This document shows, piece by piece, positions 12,534-23,999 of a DNA stretch of 64,000 nucleotides (the first letter of the stretch is position 1; each line of letters starts with the position of its first letter). The translations under genes were made by a program, and so were the position numbers. A model generated the notes under the pieces. That model saw nothing but the letters and a program-made list of their open reading frames with translations, did not search any database and was not told where the DNA came from. The DNA lies in assembly GCA_960531495.1 (NCBI GenBank), contig OY482854.1:30648729-30712728 (forward strand), read 5' to 3'. Origin of the DNA: Zeus faber (taxonomy: Eukaryota > Chordata > Actinopteri > Zeiformes > Zeidae).

Positions 12534-13771
12534 GGCCGCACCGCCCAGCTCCGCTCCGCTGATGGCTTGTACGTAGCCGCTCCTACTTTCTCCAAACAAA
12601 ACCAACAATAACAGTGTTTTTATTATGGAGTTATTTATTGTAATGAATTGAATGAAACCAACACTGACAGAGACAACACTGTGCCTTACCGTGCGTAACG
12701 AGGACACTTTGTCAACTTTAACCGCCCTCAATTGAATTAGTTTAATTGATGGTTCGTTATGTTGAACAAGCTTTGTTGATACAGTTGGAAGATGCGGCCG
12801 GTGGAATCCACTGTGTCATCCTGATGTTGATGAGAGGTTTTGCACTGCTGTCATTTGTTTTTATCTTTTATAAGGAGTAAGATTCCAAATGGAAGCCATG
12901 TTTGCCGAAGGGCTCCCTGTGAGTTTCCCAACATGTGATCATTTTTGTGATCTGATGGGACGTGTGCTTCTTGAATGAGGAGGAAGAATAACGCCGCCAT
13001 CGTCTAAGCATATGTCTATTTATTTTATGCAGGATTTCTCTCACCTCCGCTTGGATTGTATTTCTTCCTTGTTTCACAAATCCAGGAATTAGGTGGATTC
13101 CTAGAAAATGTTTTTTCTGGAAATGGAATTTTTTTCAGAGCACAGACCATAATCCATGCAAAATCGAACCCCGACCGCTGCGGTAAGGACTGAGCCTTGT
13201 AAAGGCTGCATGCTACGTGCCCCTGGTTCTCTGTTTGGTTCTTGGTTCTGTTCCCCTCGCACTGCCTTTGATTCAGAGGACTGGATACTGCATGACGACG
13301 TGATCACGTACTAATTTATAACAGCAAACATTTTGACTGGAACTCTTTACTAATGTGATAGAAGCCCTCCAGCCAATCACAAGTAAGTATTCATCCAGGC
13401 GTGTCAGAAATCCTACAAGGGAAATACATGCACCGCACCCACTTGTTAACGTGGACCAGGGATTGTTCCAGATGTGGAACTGTGCCTGCGGTGAAAGTGA
13501 TTCAGGGTTTCAGACTCCGTCATCTAAATGCCAGCAAGTAAATAAAGAAACTGGGTTGAGAGTCATCAGCGGCGGCCCTGGCTCGTATGTCAACAAGAAA
13601 AATGGAGCATGCTTAACATTTCACCGTCTCATGGATTGTATATGAAGACATGGCTGCTTTGGTTCAAGTCCAAGGACCTGCACGTGAATTAATTGGAGCA
13701 GAACAAACTGAAACATGTCTGAACCAAACTGATCCGGACAGATTTTAAAAAAGTGTCAAATGGAGGCATTT

Positions 13772-13807
13772 TGTGTGTGTGTGTGTGTGTGTGTGTTTGT
13801 GTGTTTG
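13772..13807. repeat. (GT)n microsatellite
   Basis: GT repeat with two TTTGT interruptions. Confidence 0.9.
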
Positions 13808-14371
13808 TATATATATACAGTATACACACACACATCCCTTGTGGAAGTGATGGTCCTTACAGAACACATTGTCATTGGCTTGTTTAGAAAAATGCATTAA
13901 ATAATACATTTGATTATATTGGGGTACTCATCTACTGTATATTTATAATAATATTCTTGTATATCTAGTAAATCAATATCTTGATTTCAAATATTTCATA
14001 ACCAATTTTGCTGTTATTCAAATTTCATATTTTAACTAGGCTATAAAATAAGAACACTTAATTCATTTCTAGGGATGAATAAATATTACAATTTTAAATG
14101 TTGAGGGGAAATGTCTATTCACATAATATGCCAAAATGCGGCATATTTAAAATAATTGCAAATATTTCGTATCTTTTTAAACATTTAAATTATAGTCTTT
14201 TCAAGTGTCTGAGTTATCTCTTGATAATTTGTATTTAATCTTTGGAAATGGTAAAAATGCTGTGCAGTTTTCTCAAACAAGATTTTCAGGATTGTAAAAA
14301 ATATTTCTGCAGCATAATAAAGGAGTGAATTAAAATTTGCTGAGGTTATTCTGAAGGATTCACTCCAAATG

Positions 14372-15090
14372 CTCCTATACACCAGCAGGTGTAGTAGCAG
14401 AGCCCACAGGATCATGAAGGATCCTCACCACCCCAACAACGGACTGTTCCAGCTGCTACGGTCAGGCAAGAGCCTCCACAGCCACAGCGAGAACAGAGAC
14501 TGAGACAGTTTTTTCCCGCAAACCATAAGAACTGTCAACGCTGAACTCCACTACTTTCTGTACTGTATGTAACATACTGTACTGCATACTGTGTCACTGT
14601 TCTGGGTTGTTCGGTGTTACCGTATTGCTGCGCCGTGCTGTTGTATACTGTGCTGTATTATCCCACAAACACTACCTCACTTTATTCACATGCCACTTCA
14701 ATGCACATATCTGTATTTACATAATTGCCTATCCCATATACATAAGTCTATTCCATATACATAAGTCTATCCCATATACATAAGCCTATTCCCTTTATCT
14801 ATTCTTTACCCCCACCCTGCATTGCCCTTGAGTTCTTATTTTATTTTATTTTATTCTATATATTTAGATTTTATTCCATAGTATTCGACTTACTGCATTA
14901 CGTTTTAGGAATCAGTTAGTTGGTCAAGCAGAAATTCTTAGGTAGCTACTGTGTTTAGTCTAGGACATATTGTGTGTAATCACCGGGTGCGTTGCATTGA
15001 CATTTCACTGCATATATGTATGAAAGTATGTATATGTATGAAAGTATGTATATGTATATGTATGTGATGAATAAACCTCTTGAATCTTGA
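14372..15090 (+). mobile_element. 3' end of a LINE2/CR1-like non-LTR retrotransposon
   Basis: 14372-14503 translates in one frame to a peptide containing RIMKDPHHPNNGLFQLL and RSGKSLHSHSE. It resembles the extreme C-terminus of fish L2/CR1-group reverse transcriptases (arginine-rich, KDPSHP-type motif). It ends at an in-frame TGA (14501-14503); related sequence appears to continue in another frame (QFFPANHK-like), so the copy is broken. The following 590 bases look like its 3' untranslated region, with a 19-bp tandem repeat (14729-14790) and an AATAAA-containing tail ending TTGAATCTTGA, typical of such elements. The clade assignment is by eye. Confidence 0.6.
14729..14790. repeat. 19-bp tandem repeat, about 3 copies
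   Basis: Unit CTATCCCATATACATAAGT begins at 14729, 14748 and 14767 with one or two changes per copy. It lies in the 3' untranslated part of the LINE remnant. Confidence 0.85.
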
Positions 15091-15774
15091 AATGGTGCTG
15101 CAGTTGGACTGAATCCTTTCTGTCTGCTTCCCTCCTCAGTCCGCGCCATTGATTAATGGATCGCTGGGAGATCGAACCTCCCGCTAACTGTTCTGTGGAC
15201 GGAGGAGGAGGAGCTGCAGCTGATTGGCTCCTGGATCAATAATGAACTGCTTTCTGATTCCCCTGTAATGTGGAAAGCAGCGCTCAGGGCAGTTTCATCT
15301 GAAACCAGCTGTAGACCCCCCATCACCCGTCCAGGAAACAAACAGATGATGGAGCGATGGGGTGGAGGGGTTTTATCATCATAGATTTCATAAGAAAAAC
15401 TCCCGTCCAGTCTGTTTGCAGCGCCGGCATCCATCTTCATTCCCATTGCTAATGTGTTCACCGTAACATTTTGACCACAGAACTGCATTCTGGGATGCGT
15501 TTACTGCAACATAATTGCATGCCGGGAGCTCCTTCCAGCGAATTGGATTTCTACAGCCAATCCCCGTTTCATTTGGCTTCGAGGGAGCTTCCTGGTGAGA
15601 GCCAATCAGCTTCCTCCTGGTGGATGAGGCTGCAACGGGCAATGTTGCGTGCTTTAAAGCACGATCTGCATGCTTATAAGCTTGACCGATGCTTTAAGGG
15701 ATGTTTCATATGTTTTCGACAAGACAAAAGCCTTTTTTGTATCTTACATAGCTCAGAACTCAGAACACACATTG
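15091..15774. other. Unassigned sequence, possible conserved non-coding candidate
   Basis: Moderately GC-rich with CCATTGATTAATGG (15147-15160), a perfect palindrome containing ATTA-type homeodomain cores, followed by CAGCTGATTGGCT-like motifs. This is suggestive only; conservation cannot be judged here. Confidence 0.3.
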
Positions 15775-16161
15775 AGAAGAAGAAGAAGAAGAATCTTTAA
15801 TTATCACGCAACACACCACACTACAACATATACACATACACACACATGCACATGCTTTGGATGGTGGCCTCTCCGTTTAACCCATCCTGGCTTGTCCTTC
15901 CTCCGGGGGGGCAGCCAGGAGCAGTGGGCAGCGTTCTTTGACGCGCCCGGGGACTTGGTGATGATTGTCCATCGCTGGTCAGACCATGATGTGTGCATGT
16001 TTTTGGTGGGGGTCCTTACTGATGGTAAGTGGAGGAAACCCCATGTGAGGACGGGGGGAACATGCAAACTCCACACAGAAAGGCTCCTAATTGGGAGATA
16101 ACCCGCCCGGAGCACGGTGCCAACAGCGCCCCAGGCGGGAATCGAACCCAGGACCTTCTTG
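15775..16161 (-). mobile_element. SINE A, copy 1
   Basis: Member of a tRNA-derived SINE family also at 22851-23248, 24060-24463, 40537-40920 and 58076-58305. On the minus strand it reads from a Pol III B-box-like GGTTCGATTCC through a TTTCTGTGTGGAGTTTGC block to a tail AATTAAAGATTC followed by (CTT)n at 15775-15793. The A-box end of the tRNA-like head is missing; instead a 14-bp GAAGAGACACTGT(G) direct duplication is seen at 16164-16190. Confidence 0.75.
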
Positions 16162-16364
16162 CGAAGAGACACTGTGAAGAGACACTGTCCTTTAAGATAA
16201 TATCATACTGTATTGTCAAGACCAGATCACCTGCCTTCTCTTCTTAACCTTGTGTGGAGATAAGGGTAACCCCAGGGGGCTTAACAGATATATAGCACAG
16301 TAAGATTGTGACTGTGACCAAAGTTTGACTGTTAAATCATTGTGTGAGAGAAACACCAGGTCAC

Positions 16365-16376
16365 ATGTGAGTAGGG
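16365..16376. repeat. Target-site duplication (left) of the LINE insertion
   Basis: ATGTGAGTAGGG occurs exactly here and at 17368-17379, immediately bounding the LINE fragment. Confidence 0.8.
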
Positions 16377-17351
16377 TACCTCCAGAAGTGGCACCTTCAG
16401 CTCAGCATGGGCAAAACAGTGTCTGCAGCTTACCACCTCTACAACCGGGAGGCAAGAAGGGAACTGGACGTGCATGTTGGCAACATCCGCCTGGAGTTCC
16501 AGCAAGCCCCCAAGTACCTCGGCGTATGCTTGGACCGGACGCTGTCCTACAAGCAGCACCTGGATGAAGTGAAGGCCAAGACAACCGCAAGGGTCTCGCT
16601 CATCCGCCGCCTTGCAGGCTCGACTTGGGGAGCTTCCCCCCAGACCCTACGCATATCCACGCAAGCCCTGGTCCTACCCGTAGTGGAATACTGTGCCCCT
16701 GCCTGGAGCAGAAGTCCACATGCGAACAAGGTGGATACTGTCATCAACAGCGCCCTCCGGATAGTAACTGGTTGTCTGAAACCCACCCCTGTGTCCTACC
16801 TGCCAGTCCTAGCTGGTATCGCCCCACCCAGTCTCCGACGGGAAGCAGCTACCCTCGCCGTGGCAAGGAAAGCCCAGAAGAACGACTGGCACATCCTACA
16901 CAAAGCCACAACAACACCGGCACCACCATGCAGGCTCAAGTCTCGCCATCCCTACAACAAGGCAGCACAAGAGATGCTACAGTCGATCCCTGACGACTTG
17001 TCCAAGGACGCCTGGCTGGCAGCATCCTGGAGACAATCGTGGGAGTCAGCTGCGCCCTCCCGCATCCAACGATACATCCGGGACCCAGGAGGAGGTGTAA
17101 AAGGAGAAGACATGCCACGCCACCTATGGACCTCGCTGAACCGCCTGCGTACTGGCGTCGGGCGCTTCAAGTCCTCTCTAAAGAAGTGGGGCCTATCCGA
17201 CAGTGCGTCATGCGAGTGTGGCGAACCTGAACAGACTGCCGAGCACATAATCACCAGCTGCCCCCTATACAGCCCACCCTCAGAAGCTGGCCTTTTTGAC
17301 CTAGGACTGGAGACGAGGGCGTGGCTATATGACACTGAGTTGGCCATCTGA
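16377..17351 (+). CDS. LINE reverse transcriptase, C-terminal fragment (truncated, dead)
   Basis: The frame is open from the insertion boundary; the first ATG is at 16407, giving 314 residues. In the family this protein copies element RNA into DNA at the target site. Numbering from that Met, the KYLGVCLD motif is at 36-43, the VEYCAPAW motif of the thumb/connection region at 93-100, and a C-terminal zinc-knuckle-like pattern (C-x-C-x8-H-x4-C) at 269-285 in CECGEPEQTAEHIITSC. The catalytic YxDD motif and the endonuclease would lie upstream and are absent, so the fragment cannot be active. The motifs place it in the broad Jockey/I/CR1 group of non-LTR elements; I cannot fix the clade. The ATG is unlikely to be used. 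Lack of any stop or frameshift suggests a recent insertion. Other frames across this interval are shadows. Confidence 0.85.
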   Translation, partial: YLQKWHLQLSMGKTVSAAYHLYNREARRELDVHVGNIRLEFQQAPKYLGVCLDRTLSYKQHLDEVKAKTTARVSLIRRLAGSTWGASPQTLRISTQALVLPVVEYCAPAWSRSPHANKVDTVINSALRIVTGCLKPTPVSYLPVLAGIAPPSLRREAATLAVARKAQKNDWHILHKATTTPAPPCRLKSRHPYNKAAQEMLQSIPDDLSKDAWLAASWRQSWESAAPSRIQRYIRDPGGGVKGEDMPRHLWTSLNRLRTGVGRFKSSLKKWGLSDSASCECGEPEQTAEHIITSCPLYSPPSEAGLFDLGLETRAWLYDTELAI

Positions 17352-17367
17352 TGATATACGAAAGAAG
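16377..17367 (+). mobile_element. 5'-truncated non-LTR retrotransposon insertion with target-site duplication
   Basis: The fragment begins directly after the left ATGTGAGTAGGG and ends directly before the right one, so both insertion boundaries are defined. The insertion contains 324 uninterrupted codons, a TGA at 17349-17351 and only about 16 bases of 3' untranslated sequence ending ACGAAAGAAG, which may be the start of an AAG-type tail. Severe 5' truncation with a short 3' region is typical of LINE retrotransposition. Confidence 0.8.
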
Positions 17368-17379
17368 ATGTGAGTAGGG
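17368..17379. repeat. Target-site duplication (right) of the LINE insertion
   Basis: Exact 12-bp copy of 16365-16376. Confidence 0.8.
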
Positions 17380-18675
17380 GGCATAGTCTTGTGAACAACA
17401 TCAAACCAATGGCACACAACCCCTCACAGCATAAAGCCCTCTTCGGCAGAATTTGGGTCAGAATGGACAGCGTCACTGTTTTTAAAGTGCATCTGTATCT
17501 TTCTCTTTATTCTCCAGAATACATATCTTTAAAACTCAGTTGGTTTCCTGTAGTGACACAGGGTTTACCTCACCGACCACGCAGTGAGAACTGTCCAACC
17601 ATACTCGCTGGGACAACAGATGGCATGGAAGCATTGTGACATTAATTTGAGCTTCAAAGCCATAATTGTGCTGAATATTCGTCTTTTTATTTCCGGCTTT
17701 TAGATTTGCCGTTGGTTGCCTATGAGGCAAACGTTACAAGCATCTGACGTGTGACACATATGCATGCAAATCTGGTCGGTTTCAACAAGATCAGTGTTAT
17801 TTACTTATTTATTTATTTATTTTTAAGCCGTTTTAGACGTTTGCCCCATAGGACTACATTGAAGCCCAGTCGTCTCAATAGTATGAGCTTAGGCTATGTG
17901 AACAGTTATAAATGATAATGGGGAAAATAGTGAACCTAAAAATCCACAATTTATGATATAAGCACATATTGTGTATAACCACATTGAAGAAGTGATTGGG
18001 CATATTATTATTATTTAATAGTATATGTCATGATATTAGTCATGAGGAGTCAGTTCTGCTCATGATTCAGTCCATTCCTTACAAACTTCCCTTATATACA
18101 TCAGTTCTGGTCCAGTAACGGACGTTACACGTCTCCAGCAACACAACAAATTCCTCCTGATGCTCAGGCTGAAGTGCCGTTGTGAAGGAATGAAGCAACT
18201 TTTAAAGCCTCGGCTCCAATGCTTCTCATATGTCATTGATTGAGAAGCGACCACTTACGAGCGCTCCCCAAACACGTTGCTGTAATTACATCCGTGCGTC
18301 CGGAGGCTGTCGGAAAACTTGTAACCAGGACGCCGCCAGCTGCTGCGCCAACAGTAAATGTCAGCTGAAGGTGTAAATATGCTAAATGGTACGAGGAGGT
18401 TGTTTGTCAAGCACGCGGCGTCGGGTCTGGGTACAGCCAGCGACGGTCATTCCCTGTTGGGATGTAAGGCGTCGTGTCAGATCTGCGTTGGCGCGATTCG
18501 CTGCTCGGGACGTTTAATTAAAGGAAAAGGTTTGAATCGATGCAAGCGACATTTACAATTTGAGAATGTAACAAAATATCTAAATCTATGTAATCACATA
18601 AACATATATGCAGACACATAATGAAGAACCCAACCTCATGTAGCCCCAGTCACACATCTTTATTTTAGCACACTG
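17380..18675. other. Unassigned sequence
   Basis: A (TTTA)n tract lies at 17800-17824. The remainder is AT-rich with short unrecognised frames. A GC-richer patch at 18240-18490 has an 87-codon frame (18358-18621) with no domain recognised. Confidence 0.6.
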
Positions 18676-19030
18676 TGTTAATTCTCACACGCTCGGGTAC
18701 GTGCTTGAGTTCAGCCTTGGACTGCTGCCGGCGGCAGTCGCCGCTTTCGTTTTCACCACGCTGCAGCTGCAGAGCGGGTGCAACAACCTATTGTCATTAG
18801 CGCGTCACAGTTTTGCCTTATCTTGAGCACGAAGCGCAAAACTGTGACGTCAAACTGACTATATAAGATTTCTGTCGACCTCAAATAAACTGTTCGTCTC
18901 AGGGGACTGCTCTTGAGCACATCTCTGATCCGACCTTTGTACAAGCTAAAACCAACGTCTGTCTACCTCTTTATTTAAAACCACCGACTGACAAACTGCA
19001 GATTAAGGCCACCCTTTAATTTCTGTAACA
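18676..19030 (+). mobile_element. LTR-like element D, copy 1
   Basis: The 3' 115 bases (18916-19030) closely match 53096-53209, including AGCACATCTCTGATC, CAACGTCTGTCT and a terminus ending TGTAACA. Upstream are a CRE-like TGACGTCA (18845-18852), TATATAAG (18860-18867) and AATAAA (18884-18889). Two dispersed copies, promoter signals and a shared terminus ending CA suggest a retroelement LTR. The left boundary is a guess (a TGTTAATT start at 18676), and no internal coding region follows. Confidence 0.4.
18803..18867 (+). promoter_or_regulatory. Perfect 14-bp inverted repeat, CRE-like site and TATA box
   Basis: CGTCACAGTTTTGC (18803-18816) and its exact inverse GCAAAACTGTGACG (18836-18849) enclose a 19-base loop. 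The right arm overlaps TGACGTCA and is followed 7 bases later by TATATAAG. The arrangement resembles a compact enhancer-plus-core-promoter; activity is inferred. Confidence 0.45.
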
Positions 19031-20301
19031 AGGCCAGCTGTAGCGAAAAAATGATCAAGGCAGAAAAAATTTAATTGTTGATGAAATGTGTGAAAAAAAA
19101 AAAAAAGAAATGCTCACAAAACTTAATATACAGCACTTACACATTCTGAGGGTATTGACCGCTGCGTCCAGAACAGTAAAATCCATTTTTAGCAGAGTCA
19201 TTTTGACCCACAGAAAGAAAATCTAGTATGGATTCACACTCTCGTATCTGTAATTACATGGAGAGAGAGAGAGATGGAGATTTATTATTGCGAAAGTCGC
19301 TGACGTCATGCACGCAGGTTTTACAGACATGTCCTTCTCTTCATAAAAACTAATTGCTTTCATGTCAACGCCGCCTTGGGCACACATAACCTTGTGATAG
19401 TTAATGGATGGATTAGCACGGTTAGTTTTTCACTGATCAGATTGCGTGACTGTAAGGATTAAATTATCACTGGCTCTTGCAAGCATTTGCAAAGGAAGTG
19501 AAACAGTGCTGCTTTAAATGCAAAAATTCCACTGAAAATACAAAACTTTGGACTCCCCACGGACAAAATGCACAGAACACGTGAAATTCCATGAATGATG
19601 GTTTCACTCTGGGGTTGAATTTTGTCTGATGTGCATGATGATGGGAGGAAACAGGATACTACTGTACACCATCTTGACTAACTAGTTACAGTACTAACAA
19701 TGTCCCGGTCCATTTGTTAATCTCTGTATTCATTGCAAATTTCTAATTGCATTCTTGCGTTGACTGGGTGGACGTCGTCTTTCACAGCCTTTCTCAGATT
19801 TAAGTTCCCTTGAAGCCAAGGTGGCCTAAAGTCCGTGGGAAAAGTTGTTCACACTCTGCCGTTAAAAAATGGAGGACGCATCTTGATTATACGGCCGACA
19901 TGACTAACTCAGATATCCCAGCATGCACTCAAACTGCAGCGCTCAATGGAGGGACACCTCCGAAAACAAACTGGAAAGATTAACTTTGCAAGAACAAGAG
20001 ACGAGCTTTGGTCCACGGCTTGGTGTTGAAAAACTAGTTTTCTGAGTGCCGCCTACCAGCCAGACAAACAATCGTTTTGGTGTTTAATTGAGTGAATAAC
20101 AAGTAAAAGCAGGTGTCGGCTACATGTTTTGCAGACTGTAGACGTCATTAAATACTAAACACGTCCTTTTTCAGGTTTCGATTTCACCAGAGTCTCAGCC
20201 GACTCTGTATTGGCTTGTTACGCTCATCCACATTCTGCAATGGTGCCAAATCCTCTTAAACATTCTGGGTCCGAAACGTACAATTTCCAACTGGGTTATG
20301 C
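19031..20301. other. Unassigned sequence
   Basis: Includes an A-run (19093-19106) and (GA)6 at 19261-19273. No open frame above 60 codons in most of it; no repeat partner recognised. Confidence 0.65.
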
Positions 20302-20400
20302 AAATTGTACGGCACATTTCCTACACAAGGGCAGTTCAGAGTGCTTTACATAAGCCATAAACGACATTGGATAAAAGCAAACAAGAATAAAAGCAAAATG
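20302..20400 (-). repeat. Remnant of a LINE-tail-like interspersed repeat
   Basis: The GGCACATTTCCTACACAAGG and CAGAGTGCTTTACATAA motifs followed by an AAAAGCAAA-rich stretch resemble a frequent fish repeat in reverse orientation (GTAAAGCACTTTGA-type). Single copy in the window. Confidence 0.35.
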
Positions 20401-22819
20401 AAAAGGCAAAAACAGACAATAGTAATATCAGCGATAACCACTTGAAACAGGCCTACAACATGGCAGAACTCGCCACCACCCACTTTTGTCGTTGGACTGT
20501 AACCCAGCCCTTTTCATTGTGTGATGCTAAATCTGGAAAGTTTGGGAGATTAAATATTAAATTTCCCAATTGTCGCATCCCATCTCTATTCTTCCTCACT
20601 TTCCGTTCAAGTTGCGCAGCTAGGATTTGGCCGCGGTAAGTCAAACTACTTCATAGTGGAAATCAGCTCCATAAAGTCCAGCCAGTCACAACTGCCTCCT
20701 CGATCCTCTGCCGTTTGAAAGACGTGTTTATTTATTCTTGAAGTCTCGGCTGAACATCGTGCTTTAGTACCTTTTGGCGTCTGTCACCGAGCGGCCCGGC
20801 TCCTCCACACTCGCCCGGCCCTCATTTAAAGTCATCTGGCGGTTTCGCCTGGTAGCAGAGAGGACATAGCGAGAGTGTGATGAAAGGATGGGCCCCTATC
20901 AACCCCTCCGAGATGATCCGCTCTGACACATCAGCGGGTCAACAGCAGAGACGAGTGTCTCTGGTGGCACGCTGACGTGCCGCGCCGCACGTTCACTGCC
21001 GTTCACCTTGGATTGCGCTCTTTCCCAAAGAAAGGGTATACATTTGTATCGAGAGGGGAAGAGAGAGAGTCATAGACCAGTAAACAGATTATGTAAGATC
21101 ACGCATGTATACTCATTGGTTCAATTCTGTCAATGCGATTCCAATGAGACGGTCTATGGGGACCAGTAGTTGTCAACATGTCGTCCAGGGAACATCCTGG
21201 AGAATGTCCAATAATGACTGTTTGGATCCTAGTTTCCCTTGTATCTCCCAAAGGATGGTATTGACTCGTATGCAGGTTTGTATATAGAATATATACAAAC
21301 CTGTAAACCTATATGTATATGTATAAATCTTCTTAGATTGGAGTCGCAGAGAGTTTGAGGGTCAAATTGAAATTGAGGGTCCTTGATCAGAAAACTGTTT
21401 GATAATCACTGCCATAGACTATCAATGGCAAATCAAAAGAAGAAAAAACAAAAAATGTCAACAATGCTTTCCTTTGATAATCTAAGCTTTAAACCTTGTA
21501 AAATACATTTTAAAAGACTGGTAACCCAAGATGGCGTCTCTTGCGTAAGCGCCAAGTTGCTGTCTGTCTTCACACATCGCTTGCAGATAATTAATTCAGA
21601 CATGCCGTCGGATTATGCCCAACCAGTTTTCAGGCTCTGGAACATGCCCTTGTCAAAAGGGACGGAGCTAAGTAGTGAGTTTACTTATTTTGCCGACACA
21701 TAAACCAAACGTGTTTCTATTTAAATGCCAATTCATTTTCAAAGGTTAAACTAGTCTGTGCAGTTGCATGTCCCTGTGGTTGGTGTGAATTGGGTTAGGG
21801 TTCCCCTGGATCCCCCTCAGGTCTCAGCTCGGTGACATTGTGCAGAAGCAGCAATACAGTCAGTCTATCTCAGACCTTGAGGTGGTGGAGACAATCGAGA
21901 CAGTCAAAGCTTGACTTCAGCTGCACAGACGTCATCTCAGTCCTGCTTCTCCTTCTGCAGTGGAGCAGTGTGGACATTTCCCAGTCGAAGGTCAGGGTGG
22001 AGTGTCGGGAGGCAGCTTTGATGACAGATCCCCAAGTAGGTGCCCAGCTGGATTCAGATTAAGCATCTAACACAACACTTGAATATTGTACTGCATGTTG
22101 TCTCCTTAGGACCTGTTTATGCGTTAAACTCTATACGTTGTGGAAGCCTCCTAGCCACCGTTAATCTTCTAAAAATACCAAAGTCATGTGTCAACTCAGG
22201 CAGGGCTGGCTGGTCCATATAGATGAACTAGGTGGCTGCCTGAGCCTGAAATGCATAATGGAGAGGGTGCGAAAAACAGTGTTTTTTTTTTATTTTAGAT
22301 GTGCTAATTTTCCTCCATTTGGAATTGAAACACCCCCCGCCAACAGAGAAAGGGTGACAAAATTATGTCTTGCCTAGAGTGGCAAAATGAGGGGGCCGGG
22401 CCTGATCTTAGGCCATCTCACCTCGAGGTTTGAGGAAATGCGTTTTCCATTGTGAGACCTGTGAGGTATGTGGAAATGCTTCAGATGGATATGGTCCGTG
22501 TCGCACGGTCATGGAGGTGTACTTTTCTCCACCAGAGTGCCATCCACTCTGACAACCCTGGGCATGAAGTATGTACTCTGTAGATGCAGAAAGATGATAA
22601 TGCATTAAATAAAATAAGCAGAGAAAATAGCCTGCCATTGAGTTAAATTACATACATGCAAATAACATCTCAAAGACTTTTGAGAGCAAGGCTTACTTTA
22701 CACATAATGCATCACATTGTGACATTGCTAAGGGTTTCTGCATCTCTGGCCATTGCTATAAAGTATACCAGTTGGGAGTGATAACAGCAACAGAAGGCTG
22801 CAGTATCTTACATAGTATG
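20401..22819. other. Unassigned sequence with a perfect hairpin
   Basis: Short frames only. 21273-21303 is a perfect hairpin with 14-bp arms. GC-rich at 20780-21010. The 21383-21703 frame (106 codons) has no recognised domain. Confidence 0.6.
21273..21303. repeat. Perfect 14-bp-arm hairpin
   Basis: CAGGTTTGTATATA, loop GAA, then the exact inverse. It could form a cruciform or be the core of a palindromic element. Confidence 0.8.
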
Positions 22820-22850
22820 CCGATCAGCCACAACATTACGTGTGTCGTGT

Positions 22851-23248
22851 CCTAGTGGCACAGTGCAATGCACTGCCTCACTTGCCTCACAGCAAGAAGG
22901 TCCTGGATTCAATTCCGCCGTTGGCACCGCGCTCCGGTGGGTCATCTCGATTAGGGGCCTTTCTGTGTGGATTTTGCATGTACTCCCCGTGCTCACATGG
23001 GTCGCCTCCAACATAGAAGAAGGACCCCAATTAAAAACATGCAGAAATTCCTGTCCCTGACCACAACACGCATCCACCACCTGGAATTGCATCATCAAAG
23101 TGAGGACTGCCCACTGCTCCTGACTGCCCCCTGGAGGAAGGAGGGCTGGGAGGGGAGAAACAGAGGCTGAATTTCACCAACCACCACTCCCTGCATGCGT
23201 GTGTTGAGTTCAGTGCATCTGTGAGACAAGTTATAAAAGGATTCTTCG
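22851..23248 (+). mobile_element. SINE A, copy 2 (nested in Tc1 copy 1)
   Basis: The tRNA-like head has an A-box-like TAGTGGCACAGTGC, the AAGAAGGTCCTGGATTC region and a B-box-like GGATTCAATTCC. The body has the TTTCTGTGTGG motif, and the tail ends AAAAGGATTCTTC. It lies between the left TIR and the body of the Tc1 element, so it inserted later. Confidence 0.75.
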
Positions 23249-23269
23249 GATTAAATCCACTACCAAGTG

Positions 23270-23999
23270 TAGTGAATTACATTGATCATCTGATTCCAAT
23301 GGCACCTGTGAAGGAGTGGGATATAATATGCAGCAAGTGAAGAGTCAGTTGTTGAAGTTGATGTGTTGAAGCAGCGTAAGGATCTGAGCCACTTTGACAA
23401 GGAGCACATTGTGATGCTGGACGACTGGGTCAGAGCATCTCCAAAACCACAGGTCTTGTGGGCTGTTCCCGCTATGCAGTGGTTACTACCGACCAAAAAT
23501 GCTCCAAGGAAGGACGACCGGTGAACCGGCAACAGGGTGATGGGGCCCAAGGCTCATTGATGCACATGTGGAGTGAAGTCTAGTCTGTCTGGTTTGATCC
23601 CACAGGAGAGAAACTGTTGAACAAAGTGGTGAAAAAGTGAATGTTGCTATGATAGAAAGGTGTAGAATACACAGTGCATGGCAGCTTGCTGCATATGGGA
23701 GTGTTTAGTGTCCATGCTGATCCCTGTCCACCCCTGAAAGCACCTACAATGGACACATGAAGGTCACAACTGGACCATGGAGCAATGGAAGAAGGTGGAG
23801 GTCTAATGAATCACCTTTATTCTACATCATGTGGATGGGCGGGGTTAGGGTCCGATCCGAAGGAGCATCTGTGGGATGTGCTGGAACAAGCCCGATCCAT
23901 GGGGGCCCCACCTCCAACTTCCAGGACTTAAAGGATCTGCTGCTAACGTCTTGGTGCCAGATACCACAGGACACCTTCAGAGTCTGGTGGAATACTAGT
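23270..23999 (+). pseudogene. Tc1-like transposase pseudogene, copy 1
   Basis: The transposase would bind the inverted repeats and move the element by cut and paste. The N-terminal DNA-binding part is represented by HFDKEHIVMLDDWVRASP-like coding near 23390-23440 in broken frames. The C-terminal part is represented by DLLLTSWCQIPQDTFRVWW at about 23931-23990. The central catalytic region is largely deleted and frames are shifted. Confidence 0.7.

Larger units (their letters stand above)
12114..14371. other. Unassigned sequence with poly-A and GT tracts
   Basis: A run of about 31 A lies at 12501-12531, possibly a retroposed tail, with no recognisable body upstream. 13772-13807 is an imperfect (GT)n tract running into TATATATACAGTATACACAC. 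13860-14340 is strongly AT-rich. No gene recognised. Confidence 0.6.

Noticed and set aside
16332-17476. Several minus-strand and alternative plus-strand frames
   Set aside because: Shadows of the LINE reverse transcriptase frame, which has recognisable motifs.
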